Below, in pieces: positions 1 to 10,956 of a stretch of 64,000 nucleotides of DNA. The DNA is taken from contig NZ_JACSYA010000006.1 in the NCBI RefSeq assembly GCF_029870285.1, forward strand, positions 62,001-126,000. Reading direction: 5' to 3'. A program made the position numbers and the translations under genes. How positions within the stretch are numbered: the stretch's first letter is position 1; each line of letters opens with the position of its first letter. This DNA is from Delftia sp. PS-11 (GTDB lineage: Bacteria; Pseudomonadota; Gammaproteobacteria; Burkholderiales; Burkholderiaceae_C). The notes beneath the pieces are model-generated. The model made no database searches. It worked only from the letters and a program-made list of their open reading frames with translations, and was not told where the DNA came from.

Positions 1-32
1 AGATTTGCCAGGCATGGCGCCAGCCGGGGGCC

Positions 33-1292
33 TCATACCACCTGGGCGCGCTCCAGCATGGCGTGCATGAGCACGTTGCAGCCTGCGGCGATATCCTGTG
101 GCGTGGCGTCCTCGATTTCGTTGTGGCTGATGCCGTCCTTGCAGGGAATGAATACCATGCCGGCCGGCGCCAGCCGCGCCATGTAAACCGCGTCATGCCC
201 AGCCCCCGAAACAGCCGGCATGTGCGAATAGCCCAGGGCCTGGGCAGCCCTTGCCACAGCCTCCACGCAGTCTGCATGGAAGGGCTGGGCCGGATAGCTG
301 GACACCAGGGTGATCTCGATGGGCAGCCCGGTTTCCCGGCTCAGGCGCTCGGCCACGGCGCGGATATCGGCGTCCATGGCATCGCAGTCGGCGTCGGAGG
401 CGTTGCGCAGGTCGATGCTGAACCGGACCTGTCCCGGAATCACATTGCGACTGTTGGGGTGCACCTGCACCATGCCTACGGTGCCACGGCCATGCGGCGG
501 ATGGCGGTGGGCGCAGGCGACAACCTCCTGCATCAGCCGCGTGGCCACTTGCAGCGCATCCTTGCGCAAGGCCATGGGCGTAGGGCCTGCGTGGGCTTCC
601 ATGCCTGTCACCACGCAGTCGTACCAGCGTATGCCGAGCACGCCTGTGACCACGCCGATCGTCCTGGCATGGTCCTCCAGCACAGGGCCTTGCTCGATAT
701 GCGCTTCGAAATAGGCACCTATCGGGTGCTCGCCGGGCTCCTGGCTGCCGACATAGCCGATGCGTTCCAGCTCCTGCCTGACGGTCTTGCCCTCGGCATC
801 GGCTGCCGCGTAGGCATGCTCCAGCGTGAAAGCCCTGGCGAACACGCCCGAGCCCATCATCACCGGCACAAAGCGCGAGCCCTCCTCGTTCGTCCAGAAG
901 GCCACCTCGATGGGCGCCTCGGTTTCGATGCCGTGGTCGTTGAGAGTGCGCACCACTTCCAGCCCGGCCAGCACGCCGTAGTTGCCATCGAACTTGCCAC
1001 CGGTGGGCTGGGTGTCGATGTGGCTGCCGGTCATGATGGGGGGCAGGCTGTTGTTGCGCCCGGGCCGGCGCATGAAGCCGTTGCCGATCTTGTCGATGGT
1101 GACCGTCATGCCTGCTTCGCGTGCCCAGCGGGTCACCAGGTCGCGGCCCTGCCGGTCCAGATCGGTCAGTGCCAGCCGGCACACACCGCCTTTGGGGGTG
1201 GCGCCGATCTGTGCCAGCTCCATCAGAGAATCCCACAGGCGCTCATCGTTGATGCGCAGCTGCGCGATGTCAAGCTTTGCCGAGGTGTCCAT
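33..1292 (-). CDS. N-carbamoyl-beta-alanine amidohydrolase (M20 Zn-dependent hydrolase)
   Basis: Last gene of the reductive pyrimidine operon; it should hydrolyse N-carbamoyl-beta-alanine (from uracil) to beta-alanine, CO2 and ammonia in the cytoplasm. The 419-residue product has the M20/allantoate-amidohydrolase layout: metal-binding GSHIDT (H91) and FDG (D102), NEEGSRF (E136/E137), AHIEQG (H198), the lid/dimerisation motif MEAHAGPTP near 231, and a C-terminal GISHNE (H390). The gene follows hydA by 24 bp. Sequence alone does not separate beta-ureidopropionase from L-carbamoylase or allantoate amidohydrolase; the preTA/hydA context decides for the first. The start is the ATG at 1292, preceded by AGGAG-like bases. 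Confidence 0.93.
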   Translation of the reverse strand: MDTSAKLDIAQLRINDERLWDSLMELAQIGATPKGGVCRLALTDLDRQGRDLVTRWAREAGMTVTIDKIGNGFMRRPGRNNSLPPIMTGSHIDTQPTGGKFDGNYGVLAGLEVVRTLNDHGIETEAPIEVAFWTNEEGSRFVPVMMGSGVFARAFTLEHAYAAADAEGKTVRQELERIGYVGSQEPGEHPIGAYFEAHIEQGPVLEDHARTIGVVTGVLGIRWYDCVVTGMEAHAGPTPMALRKDALQVATRLMQEVVACAHRHPPHGRGTVGMVQVHPNSRNVIPGQVRFSIDLRNASDADCDAMDADIRAVAERLSRETGLPIEITLVSSYPAQPFHADCVEAVARAAQALGYSHMPAVSGAGHDAVYMARLAPAGMVFIPCKDGISHNEIEDATPQDIAAGCNVLMHAMLERAQVV

Positions 1293-1316
1293 TGCTTTCT
1301 CCTTGCCATGCAGGCG

Positions 1317-4300
<2,984 letters not shown>

Positions 4301-4377
4301 TGCAAAGCTCCTTCCCAAAGGAAAAATCACCAATTCATTGCCAATTCAGATTTCGACCATTTCCATCAGGCGCATGG

Positions 4378-4421
4378 CATGCCGGGCTGGACGGGTGTTT
4401 GCCGCGCCGCCAGCCGGCATG
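4378..4421. repeat. Intercistronic inverted repeat between preA and the permease gene
   Basis: CATGCCGGGCTGG at 4378-4390 pairs with CCAGCCGGCATG at 4410-4421 (12 pairs with one bulged G), loop about 19 nt. No T-run follows on either strand, so this is not a classical terminator. It sits 8 bp after the preA stop codon and may act as an RNA processing or stabilising stem within the operon transcript. Confidence 0.6.
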
Positions 4422-4428
4422 GCGCCTG

Positions 4429-5748
4429 CTAGCCCAGCGCCGCTGCGGGCTGGCGCATCGGGTTGTTGGGGTGTGTCGTCCAGTTCGCGTATTCCCCGGT
4501 CACTGTCTTGCCGGTGCGAGGGTCAACCTCGCCCGGCTGCAGGCTGCGCATGGTGATGCACTCGGGTACGGGGCAGATGGACACGCACAGATTGCAGCCC
4601 ACGCATTCGGCGTCGTTGACCTCGAACCTGCGCACACCATCCTGCTTGCTGAAGGTGATGGCCTGGTGAGAGGTGTCTTCGCAGGCGACATGGCAGCGCC
4701 CGCACTGGATGCAGCTGTCCTGATTGATGACCGCCTTGTCGACATGGTTGAGGTTCAGATCCTTCCAGTCCTTGACTGTGGGCACCGCGCGGCCCTGGAA
4801 ATCCTCGAGGCGGGCAAAGCCATGGGCATCCATGTAGTTGGACAGGCCGTCGCACATGTCCTGCACGATCCTGAAGCCGTAGACCATCGCCGCCGTGCAC
4901 ACCTGGACGTTGCCGCAACCCAGCGCGATGTACTCGGCCGCGTCCTTCCAGGTGGTGATACCGCCGATGCCGGAAATGGGCAGGCCCCGTGTCTGAGGGT
5001 CACGCGCGATCTCGGCCACCATGTTCTGGGCGATGGGTTTGACGGCCGGGCCGCAATAGCCGCCGTGCGAGCCCTGGCCATCGGTGCTGGGGTGCATCAC
5101 CAGGGTATCCAGGTTCACGCCCATCAGCGAGTTGATGGTGTTGATCAGCGACACCGCATCCGCCCCGCCGGCCTTGGCTGCCCGAGCGGGATAGCGCACG
5201 TCGGTGATATTGGGCGTGAGCTTCACGATCACGGGCAGCTTGCTGTAGTGCTTGCACCACTGCGTCACCATCTGGATGTACTCCGGCACCTGGCCCACGG
5301 CCGCGCCCATGCCACGCTCGCTCATGCCATGGGGGCAGCCGAAATTCAGCTCCAGCCCATCCGCGCCGGTGTCCTCCACCATGGGCAGAATGCGCTTCCA
5401 GCTCTCCTCCACGCAAGGCACCATCAGCGATGCGATCAGCGCCCGGTCCGGCCAGGCCTTTTTCACGCGGGTCATTTCCTCCAGGTTGGTGCGCAGCGGC
5501 CGGTCGGTGATCAGCTCAATGTTGTTGAGCCCCATCACGCGCCGGTCCTGCGCCATGAGCGTGGAGTAACGCGGCCCGTTCACGTTGACCACATGCGGGT
5601 CCTCGCCCAGCGTCTTCCACACCACGCCGCCCCAGCCGGCCTCGAAGGCGCGGGTGACGTTGATTTCCTTGTCCGTGGGCGGGGCCGAAGCCAGCCAGAA
5701 CGGGTTGGGGCTGTAGATGCCCAGAAAGCGGCTGCTGATGTCTGCCAT
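4429..5748 (-). CDS. preA: NAD-dependent dihydropyrimidine dehydrogenase subunit PreA
   Basis: Pyrimidine-reducing subunit that turns uracil/thymine into the 5,6-dihydro form using electrons from PreT. The 439-residue protein has an FMN TIM-barrel of the dihydroorotate-dehydrogenase type and the active-site segment NFGCPHGMSERGMG with the catalytic cysteine C138. Two C-terminal [4Fe-4S] motifs follow: CIQCGRC...C from residue 346 and CVGCNLC...C from residue 382. Length and architecture match E. coli PreA. preT lies 34 bp upstream; the permease start is 128 bp downstream, separated by an inverted repeat. Confidence 0.97.
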   Translation of the reverse strand: MADISSRFLGIYSPNPFWLASAPPTDKEINVTRAFEAGWGGVVWKTLGEDPHVVNVNGPRYSTLMAQDRRVMGLNNIELITDRPLRTNLEEMTRVKKAWPDRALIASLMVPCVEESWKRILPMVEDTGADGLELNFGCPHGMSERGMGAAVGQVPEYIQMVTQWCKHYSKLPVIVKLTPNITDVRYPARAAKAGGADAVSLINTINSLMGVNLDTLVMHPSTDGQGSHGGYCGPAVKPIAQNMVAEIARDPQTRGLPISGIGGITTWKDAAEYIALGCGNVQVCTAAMVYGFRIVQDMCDGLSNYMDAHGFARLEDFQGRAVPTVKDWKDLNLNHVDKAVINQDSCIQCGRCHVACEDTSHQAITFSKQDGVRRFEVNDAECVGCNLCVSICPVPECITMRSLQPGEVDPRTGKTVTGEYANWTTHPNNPMRQPAAALG

Positions 5749-5782
5749 GTCAATGCTCCTTGAAAAGTGCGGACACCGCCGC

Positions 5783-7150
5783 TCACACCCCTGCAGCCAC
5801 AGCGCTGGTCAGCGCCTGGTGCATCGCCCGTGCGGCCACCTTGCCGTGCTCCACGGCATGCACGGTCAGGTCCTGACCGCCGGCACGGCAGTCGCCGCCC
5901 GCCCACACGCGGGGCACGCTGGTCTGTCCCTGGTCGTCGGTATCGATGCGGCCATCGCGCAGCGCCAGCGCCGCGCCGGCAGGCGTGCTGACATAGGTCT
6001 GACCGATGGCCTTGAGCACCATGTCGGCAGGCACATCGAACACCTCCCGGGTCACCTGCAGCCTGCCGTCCTGCAGGCAGGTCTCGGCCATGCGGATGCC
6101 GGTGACTTTGCCGTCCTGCAGCAGCACCTGCTGGGGAGCGGCCCACAGCCGCAGGCTGACGCCATGGGTCTGCGCCCACTCCTGCTCCACCGTGGAAGCG
6201 GACATCGCCTCCTGGCCCCGGCGGTAGAAGATGGTGACCTCCTGCGCACCCAGCAGCCGGGCCTGCACAGCAGCATCCACTGCCGTCATGCCGCCGCCGA
6301 TGACGACCACGCGCCGGCCCACAGGCACCGTGGATTTGTCAGTCGCCTGGCGGATGTCGGCGATGAAATCCACCGCATTGCGCAGCCCTTCGGCCTGCGG
6401 CTCGGCAATGCCCAGCGCGTTCACGCCGGCCAAGCCCAGGCCCAGAAAGACAGCGTCATATCCGGCCAGCAGCGAGTCGAGCGTGAAGTCACGGCCCAGC
6501 CGCTGGTTGTTGCGGGGCGTGATGCCCCCCACCGACAGCAGCCAGTCGATTTCCTTTTGCGCAAAATTGTCCGGGGTCTTGTAGCTGGCCAGCCCATACT
6601 CGTTGAGCCCGCCCAGCTTGGGCCTGGCATCAAGCAGCACCACATCATGGCCCTGCAGCGCCAGCTGATGGGCGCAGGTCAGGCCGGCCGGGCCTGCGCC
6701 CACGACCGCCACCTTTTTGCCAGTGGCTGCGGCACGCTGGAACAGCGGCGCACCACCATCGGCCATGAACGCATCGGTCGCATGGCGCTGCAACGCACCA
6801 ATTTCGACCGGCTTGCCTTCCTGGGTGTTGCGCACACAGGCCTGCTCGCACAGCTGCTCCGTGGGACAGACCCGGGAACACATGCCGCCCAGCGGATTGG
6901 CCGTCAGGATTTCACGCGCGGCACCACGGACATTGTCCTGCGCAATCCGGGCAATGAAGGCGGGCACATCGATGCCGGTGGGACAGGCCGTGGTGCACGG
7001 CGCGTCATAGCAGTAGTAGCAGCGCTCGGCCTCGATCAGGGCCTGCGTGCGGCTCAGGGGCGGATGGGCATCCGAGAAGTTGGCGGCGTACTCGGCCAGG
7101 TTCAGTCGGCCGGCGGCAATGCCGCAGGCGCTGTGCGCGGGGCTATCCAT
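5783..7150 (-). CDS. preT: NAD-dependent dihydropyrimidine dehydrogenase subunit PreT
   Basis: Flavoprotein subunit that passes electrons from NADH to PreA. From the chosen start the protein is 455 residues. N-terminal cysteines (44, 47, 52, 56 and 91, 95, 101, 105) match the two Fe-S clusters of the GltD/DPD N-domain; GAGPAG at 151-156 binds FAD and a second dinucleotide fold VIGGGMTAVDAA binds NAD(P)H. The start is the ATG at 7150, with GGAGG 7 nt upstream; the open frame runs further to 7228 but lacks a ribosome site there. It is the first gene of the pyrimidine operon, facing the TetR regulator. Confidence 0.96.
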   Translation of the reverse strand: MDSPAHSACGIAAGRLNLAEYAANFSDAHPPLSRTQALIEAERCYYCYDAPCTTACPTGIDVPAFIARIAQDNVRGAAREILTANPLGGMCSRVCPTEQLCEQACVRNTQEGKPVEIGALQRHATDAFMADGGAPLFQRAAATGKKVAVVGAGPAGLTCAHQLALQGHDVVLLDARPKLGGLNEYGLASYKTPDNFAQKEIDWLLSVGGITPRNNQRLGRDFTLDSLLAGYDAVFLGLGLAGVNALGIAEPQAEGLRNAVDFIADIRQATDKSTVPVGRRVVVIGGGMTAVDAAVQARLLGAQEVTIFYRRGQEAMSASTVEQEWAQTHGVSLRLWAAPQQVLLQDGKVTGIRMAETCLQDGRLQVTREVFDVPADMVLKAIGQTYVSTPAGAALALRDGRIDTDDQGQTSVPRVWAGGDCRAGGQDLTVHAVEHGKVAARAMHQALTSAVAAGV

Positions 7151-7475
7151 GGTGCATCCTCCGAATTCAGGATTGGGGGCGTGAAGAAAGCCTGGGCATG
7201 TGCGGCGATGCCAGGCCATGGGGAACAACGCAGGGGCGAGCGCAGCAGCGGCGTGCGCGCGGCCCCGGATCCAGCAACACAGTCTTCGGAGGTTTCATCG
7301 TGGTCCTCGTATGTGCAAAGTGGCGCCTCTTGCCGGGCGCCCTGGGGGTGGAACTCAATGTACGTGGGTGAAAAAATTTACCAATCAGTAAAATCACCCA
7401 AAAAGTCATCAGCAAGAAAGATGCCAGACAATCGCACCAAAATGGCGCAACTTGTTTCCACTTACTGCACGTGCA
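7151..7475. promoter_or_regulatory. Divergent promoter region, preT operon / tetR
   Basis: 325 bp without a convincing gene. On the minus strand, TTGGTA (complement of 7379-7384) and TACATT (complement of 7357-7362) are 16 bp apart and could be the -35/-10 of the preT operon; the -35 lies inside the dyad at 7365-7400. The leader to the preT ATG would be about 200 nt. No obvious riboswitch fold was recognised in it. Promoter matches are weak (4 of 6 each) and are inferred. Confidence 0.5.
7365..7400. promoter_or_regulatory. Probable operator for the RutR-like regulator (nested dyad)
   Basis: Inner inverted repeat TTTAC-N6-GTAAA at 7377-7392, flanked by an outer pair TGGGTGA (7365-7371) and TCACCCA (7394-7400). 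The outer arms are offset by 4 nt (spacers of 5 and 1) relative to the inner centre. Size and placement suit a TetR-family dimer, and the inner element overlaps the candidate -35 of the preT promoter. Confidence 0.6.
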
Positions 7476-8204
7476 ATGGCAACCTCTTCTGACACCGGCT
7501 TTACTTCCCAGGCACGATCGGCCACGCGCCGCCCCACCGCAGCGCGGCTGCGCAAGGAGCGCCACATCCTGCAGACGGCTGAGCTGCACTTTGCGCAATA
7601 TGGTTTCGAGGGCGCATCGCTGGATCTGATTGCGCAGGACGCAGGCCTGAGCCGCCACAACCTGCTGTACTACTTCGCCAGCAAGGAAGAGCTGTACATG
7701 CGCGTACTGGGCGATGTGCTGGCACAGTGGCTGGCAGGGATGTCAGACCTGCTGCGCGGCGATGACCCTGCGCAGGCCTTGCACACCTACATACGCGCCA
7801 AGCTGCAGTCCTCGCGCGAGCGGCCCCATGGCTCCAAGGTCTTCACCCGCGAAGTCATGGCCGGAGCACCCCGCTTCGGCCAGGCCATCCTGAGCCAGGT
7901 CGGCCCCGCCCTGGCGGCAGACATGCAGGCATTCGAGCGCTGGGTGGCCCAAGGCAAGATTGCCCGCGTGGACTTCACCCACCTGATGTTCATCCTGTGG
8001 TCGGTGACACAGGCCTACGCCGATCAGCAGGCGCAGTTCGCCCTGCTGCTGGGCAAGCCGGCCCTGGCGCAAGAAGACTACGACACCGCAGCCGAGCTGA
8101 TCTACCGGCTGGTCATCCGGGGTCTGCAACCGGACACCCAGTCGGACACACTGCCCAAGCCGGGCCAACGCACCATGGCGCAGCATTCCGGCACCAGTGC
8201 GTAA
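7476..8204 (+). CDS. TetR-family regulator, RutR-like
   Basis: Likely repressor of the divergent pyrimidine-degradation operon, relieved by uracil or a related ligand. The 242-residue product has an N-terminal TetR DNA-binding domain (residues about 24-72, with the helix SLDLIAQDAGLSRHNLLYYF) and a C-terminal segment LMFILWSVTQAYAD that resembles the ligand-domain motif of E. coli RutR. The ATG at 7476 is preferred over the in-frame TTG at 7452, though no clear ribosome site precedes either. RutR controls the oxidative rut operon in enterics; here the target appears to be the reductive route. It ends about 45 bp before a terminator. Confidence 0.88.
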   Translation: MATSSDTGFTSQARSATRRPTAARLRKERHILQTAELHFAQYGFEGASLDLIAQDAGLSRHNLLYYFASKEELYMRVLGDVLAQWLAGMSDLLRGDDPAQALHTYIRAKLQSSRERPHGSKVFTREVMAGAPRFGQAILSQVGPALAADMQAFERWVAQGKIARVDFTHLMFILWSVTQAYADQQAQFALLLGKPALAQEDYDTAAELIYRLVIRGLQPDTQSDTLPKPGQRTMAQHSGTSA

Positions 8205-8248
8205 ACCGTTCGCCAATGCACCGCATGCGGGCGCCATGCACCAAAAAC

Positions 8249-8278
8249 AAAAATGCCCGCATGATTGCGGGCATTTTT
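8249..8278. terminator. Bidirectional intrinsic terminator between tetR and tRNA-Val
   Basis: AAAAATGCCCGC (8249-8260) pairs with GCGGGCATTTTT (8267-8278), a perfect 12-bp stem with a 6-nt loop, A-rich on the left and T-rich on the right, so it can stop transcripts from both sides. Confidence 0.9.
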
Positions 8279-8308
8279 GCTGCAAGCTCTGGTTTTGCTT
8301 GCGATGTC

Positions 8309-8385
8309 TGGTAGGCGCGATTGGACTCGAACCAACGACCCCCACCATGTCAAGGTGGTGCTCTAACCAGCTGAGCTACGCGCCT
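8309..8385 (-). tRNA. tRNA-Val (anticodon GAC), copy 1
   Basis: A 77-nt cloverleaf on the minus strand: acceptor AGGCGCG pairs with CGCGCCT, the anticodon stem CCACC/GGTGG closes the loop TTGACAT (anticodon GAC), the T-arm loop is TTCGAGT, and CCA is encoded. A -10-like TATAGT lies just upstream (complement of 8405-8410). Its body is identical to the copy 260 bp away. Confidence 0.97.
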
Positions 8386-8514
8386 GTCGTTTTCCGAGAA
8401 CGCGACTATAGCAGAGCTTTGGACCTCGTCCGGCAAAAATCCGGCTTCAGGACTGCTTCACATAGAAGCAATGCAGGCCATCGTGTGCAGCGCATACGCT
8501 ACGCCAGCAAACAA

Positions 8515-8544
8515 AAAAGCCTTCTGAATTTTCAGAAGGCTTTT
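8515..8544. terminator. Intrinsic terminator between the two tRNA-Val genes
   Basis: AAAAGCCTTCTGAA (8515-8528) and TTCAGAAGGCTTTT (8531-8544) form a perfect 14-bp stem with almost no loop, A/T-rich at both ends. It lies directly downstream of the second tRNA-Val gene and upstream of the first, suggesting separate transcription units. Confidence 0.88.
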
Positions 8545-8568
8545 GCTTTCCGCCTGGCTGCGGAAAAT

Positions 8569-8645
8569 TGGTAGGCGCGATTGGACTCGAACCAACGACC
8601 CCCACCATGTCAAGGTGGTGCTCTAACCAGCTGAGCTACGCGCCT
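8569..8645 (-). tRNA. tRNA-Val (anticodon GAC), copy 2
   Basis: Same 77-nt tRNA as the copy at 8309-8385, including encoded CCA. A -10-like TATACT is the complement of 8664-8669; upstream sequence shares a TTCTCG/GCTATA pattern with the first copy, so promoter and gene were probably duplicated together. A terminator follows at 8515-8544. Confidence 0.97.
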
Positions 8646-8675
8646 GTTTTGTTCGAGAACGCAAGTATAGCATCA

Positions 8676-8708
8676 CATTTCACCGCTCCAGAAAGAAGCG
8701 GTGAAATG
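8676..8708. terminator. Perfect 12-bp stem-loop just after relA
   Basis: CATTTCACCGCT (8676-8687) and AGCGGTGAAATG (8697-8708) pair perfectly around a 9-nt loop, ending 1 nt before the relA stop codon (8710-8712). No T-run follows, so it may be a 3'-end stabiliser or a non-canonical terminator. It also covers the upstream promoter region of the second tRNA-Val. Confidence 0.6.
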
Positions 8709-8709
8709 T

Positions 8710-10956
8710 TCAGCGCCTGCGCGCCGACCGCACGCCCGCCACGCTGGCCACAATGCCCAGCACCTTGTTGAGGCGACCGGCATCGGCCACCTCCACGGTG
8801 AAGGTCATCCAGGCCGTGCCCTTGACAGATTGGGTCTGCACGCCGATGACATTGGTCTTTTCGCGGGCAAACACCTCCGAGATATCGCGCAGCAGCCCCT
8901 GGCGGTCAGCCGCCTCGACGGCCACATCGACAGGATAGACCGCCGAGGCCACTGCCGCCGCCTTGGGCAGGCCCCAGGCCACATCGATGACACGCTCGGC
9001 ATTGCGGGCCGCCATCTCGCGGAAGTTGGAGCAATCGGAGCGGTGCACGCTCACACCCTTGCCACGCGTGACAAAGCCACGGATATCGTCGGGCGGAGCG
9101 GGCTTGCAGCACTTGGCCAGCTGGGTCATCAGGGAGTCGATGCCAACCACCAGCACCCCTCCCTTGGGGGAGTCCGTGCCGCGCGCCTTGCGCACCGGAG
9201 AGAACTCCTCGACGGCTTCCTCGACCTCCGCCGGGCGCAGCACGGCTTCGATGTTGCGCAGCGAGTACTCGTCCTTGCCCACGACCTCGAACAGGCCATC
9301 GGCCGATTTGAAGCCCAGCTGCACGGCCAGGTCTTCGAGCTTGACCGCTGTCTTGCCTTCACGCTGCAGCAGTTTTTCCACGGCCTCGCGCCCACGGGCG
9401 ATCGTCTCATGCGTGGCCTGGGCATTGAACCAGGCGCGCACCTTGGCCTTGGCGCGGTTGCTGGTCAGGTAACCCAGTTCGGCATTGAGCCAGTCGCGCG
9501 AGGGGCGCCCCTCCTTGACGGTGGTGATCTCCACGGTCTGGCCGTTTTGCAGCGGCGTGTTCAGCGGCACCATGGCGCCATCGACGCGCGCGCCACGGCA
9601 GCGGTGCCCCAGGCTGGTGTGCACCGAATAGGCAAAATCCACGGGCGTGGCGCCCTGGGGCAGCTCGATGACGGCCGCATCGGGCGTAAGCACGTATATG
9701 CGGTCCTCGAACAGTCCTCGGTGATGAGCGCCCGCCAGATCGCTGCCCCAGGCCAGCAGCTGGCGCAGGACGGCAATTTTGGCGTCGTAGTCGCTGCTGG
9801 CAGACACCCCGGCATAGCCCTTGGTGCCAGCCTCCTTGTAGGCCCAGTGCGCTGCCACGCCATGCTCGGCATGGTCGTGCATGGCCTGGGTGCGGATCTG
9901 GATCTCGATGGCGCGCCCCGTTTCGTCGCGCACCACAGTATGCAGCGACTGATAGCCATTGGGCTTGGGCTTGGCGATGTAGTCGTCGAACTCGGCCTCG
10001 ATGGGCGTGAACTGCTCATGCACCCAGGACAGGGCTGCGTAGCAGTCCTTGATCGTGGGCACGACGACGCGCATGGCGCGGATGTCGAAGACCTGGTCGA
10101 AGTTCAGCGACTTGCCACGCATCTTCTTGACGATGCTGTAGATGTGCTTGGGCCGGCCCTGCACCGTGGCGCTGATGCTGTGGGCGCGCAGATCGGCTTC
10201 CAGGCGCGCGCGCATCTGCTCCATGTAGGCTTCCCGCCCTGCACGCTTTTCATCGAGCAGGCGCGCCACCTCGCGGTAGGTCTCGGGCTCCAGGAAGCGG
10301 AAAGACAGGTCTTCCAGCTCCCACTTGATCTGCCAGATCCCCAGCCGGTTGGCCAGGGGCGCGAACACCGTCAGCGCCTCACGCGCGATGCTGGGCGAGA
10401 CAGGGCATTTGCTGGCCGCGTAAAAGCGCAGCGTCTGCAGCCGCGAAGCCAGGCGCAGCAGCACCACGCGCAGATCGCGCGAAAAGCCCAGCAGCATCTT
10501 GCGCACGGTCTCGGTCTGCGTGGCCTCATCGTCCACATGCTGGCCGCCCAGCTCGGCGCCTCGCGCCTGCTGCTGCACGCGCATGAGCTTGTTGGTCTCG
10601 ACGGCCAGGGTCGCAAAATCCTCGCCAAAGGCCTTGGCGATGACTTCCTGGGGACGGTTCAGATGCACGCTGGCATGCACCAGATAGATCGCCGCCTGCA
10701 TGGTCTCGGAGCCGCCGATGGTCTTGAGGATGGCGGCCACGGCATCGGCATGGGCCAGCGTGTTCTCGCCCGTGGCCATGGTTTCGCTGGCAATCAGAGG
10801 CTCGGCAAAGCTGCGCGCACGCACCAATGCATGGACCTGCTCCGGCAAGGTCTGCGAAGTGGCGGCGATCAGATGGGGAAGCGCATGCGCAGCAGCCGGC
10901 GCGGCCGCCGCCGATGTGACGGCTGCTGCGGGCATCGCGCTAGTAGCGGTTTTCAT
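8710..10956 (-). CDS. relA: (p)ppGpp synthetase RelA
   Basis: Ribosome-associated stringent-response enzyme that makes (p)ppGpp from ATP and GTP/GDP on amino-acid starvation. Order of domains in the 748-residue product: degenerate HD hydrolase region (residues about 40-180), synthetase (about 210-380) with EFDD at 322-325 followed by KPNGYQSLHT, TGS (about 415-480) and a C-terminal ACT (about 670-748). The HD-motif region reads HASVHLNRP instead of the hydrolase HDVIED, and EFDD replaces the RxKD of SpoT, so it should be synthesis-only. Start at 10956 is set by GGAGAG 4 nt upstream; it overlaps the upstream hydrolase gene by 17 bp. Confidence 0.95.
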   Translation of the reverse strand: MKTATSAMPAAAVTSAAAAPAAAHALPHLIAATSQTLPEQVHALVRARSFAEPLIASETMATGENTLAHADAVAAILKTIGGSETMQAAIYLVHASVHLNRPQEVIAKAFGEDFATLAVETNKLMRVQQQARGAELGGQHVDDEATQTETVRKMLLGFSRDLRVVLLRLASRLQTLRFYAASKCPVSPSIAREALTVFAPLANRLGIWQIKWELEDLSFRFLEPETYREVARLLDEKRAGREAYMEQMRARLEADLRAHSISATVQGRPKHIYSIVKKMRGKSLNFDQVFDIRAMRVVVPTIKDCYAALSWVHEQFTPIEAEFDDYIAKPKPNGYQSLHTVVRDETGRAIEIQIRTQAMHDHAEHGVAAHWAYKEAGTKGYAGVSASSDYDAKIAVLRQLLAWGSDLAGAHHRGLFEDRIYVLTPDAAVIELPQGATPVDFAYSVHTSLGHRCRGARVDGAMVPLNTPLQNGQTVEITTVKEGRPSRDWLNAELGYLTSNRAKAKVRAWFNAQATHETIARGREAVEKLLQREGKTAVKLEDLAVQLGFKSADGLFEVVGKDEYSLRNIEAVLRPAEVEEAVEEFSPVRKARGTDSPKGGVLVVGIDSLMTQLAKCCKPAPPDDIRGFVTRGKGVSVHRSDCSNFREMAARNAERVIDVAWGLPKAAAVASAVYPVDVAVEAADRQGLLRDISEVFAREKTNVIGVQTQSVKGTAWMTFTVEVADAGRLNKVLGIVASVAGVRSARRR

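Noticed and set aside
8309..8645. tRNA-associated integrated element
   Set aside because: No integrase, direct-repeat attachment site or foreign-looking genes flank the tRNA-Val genes.
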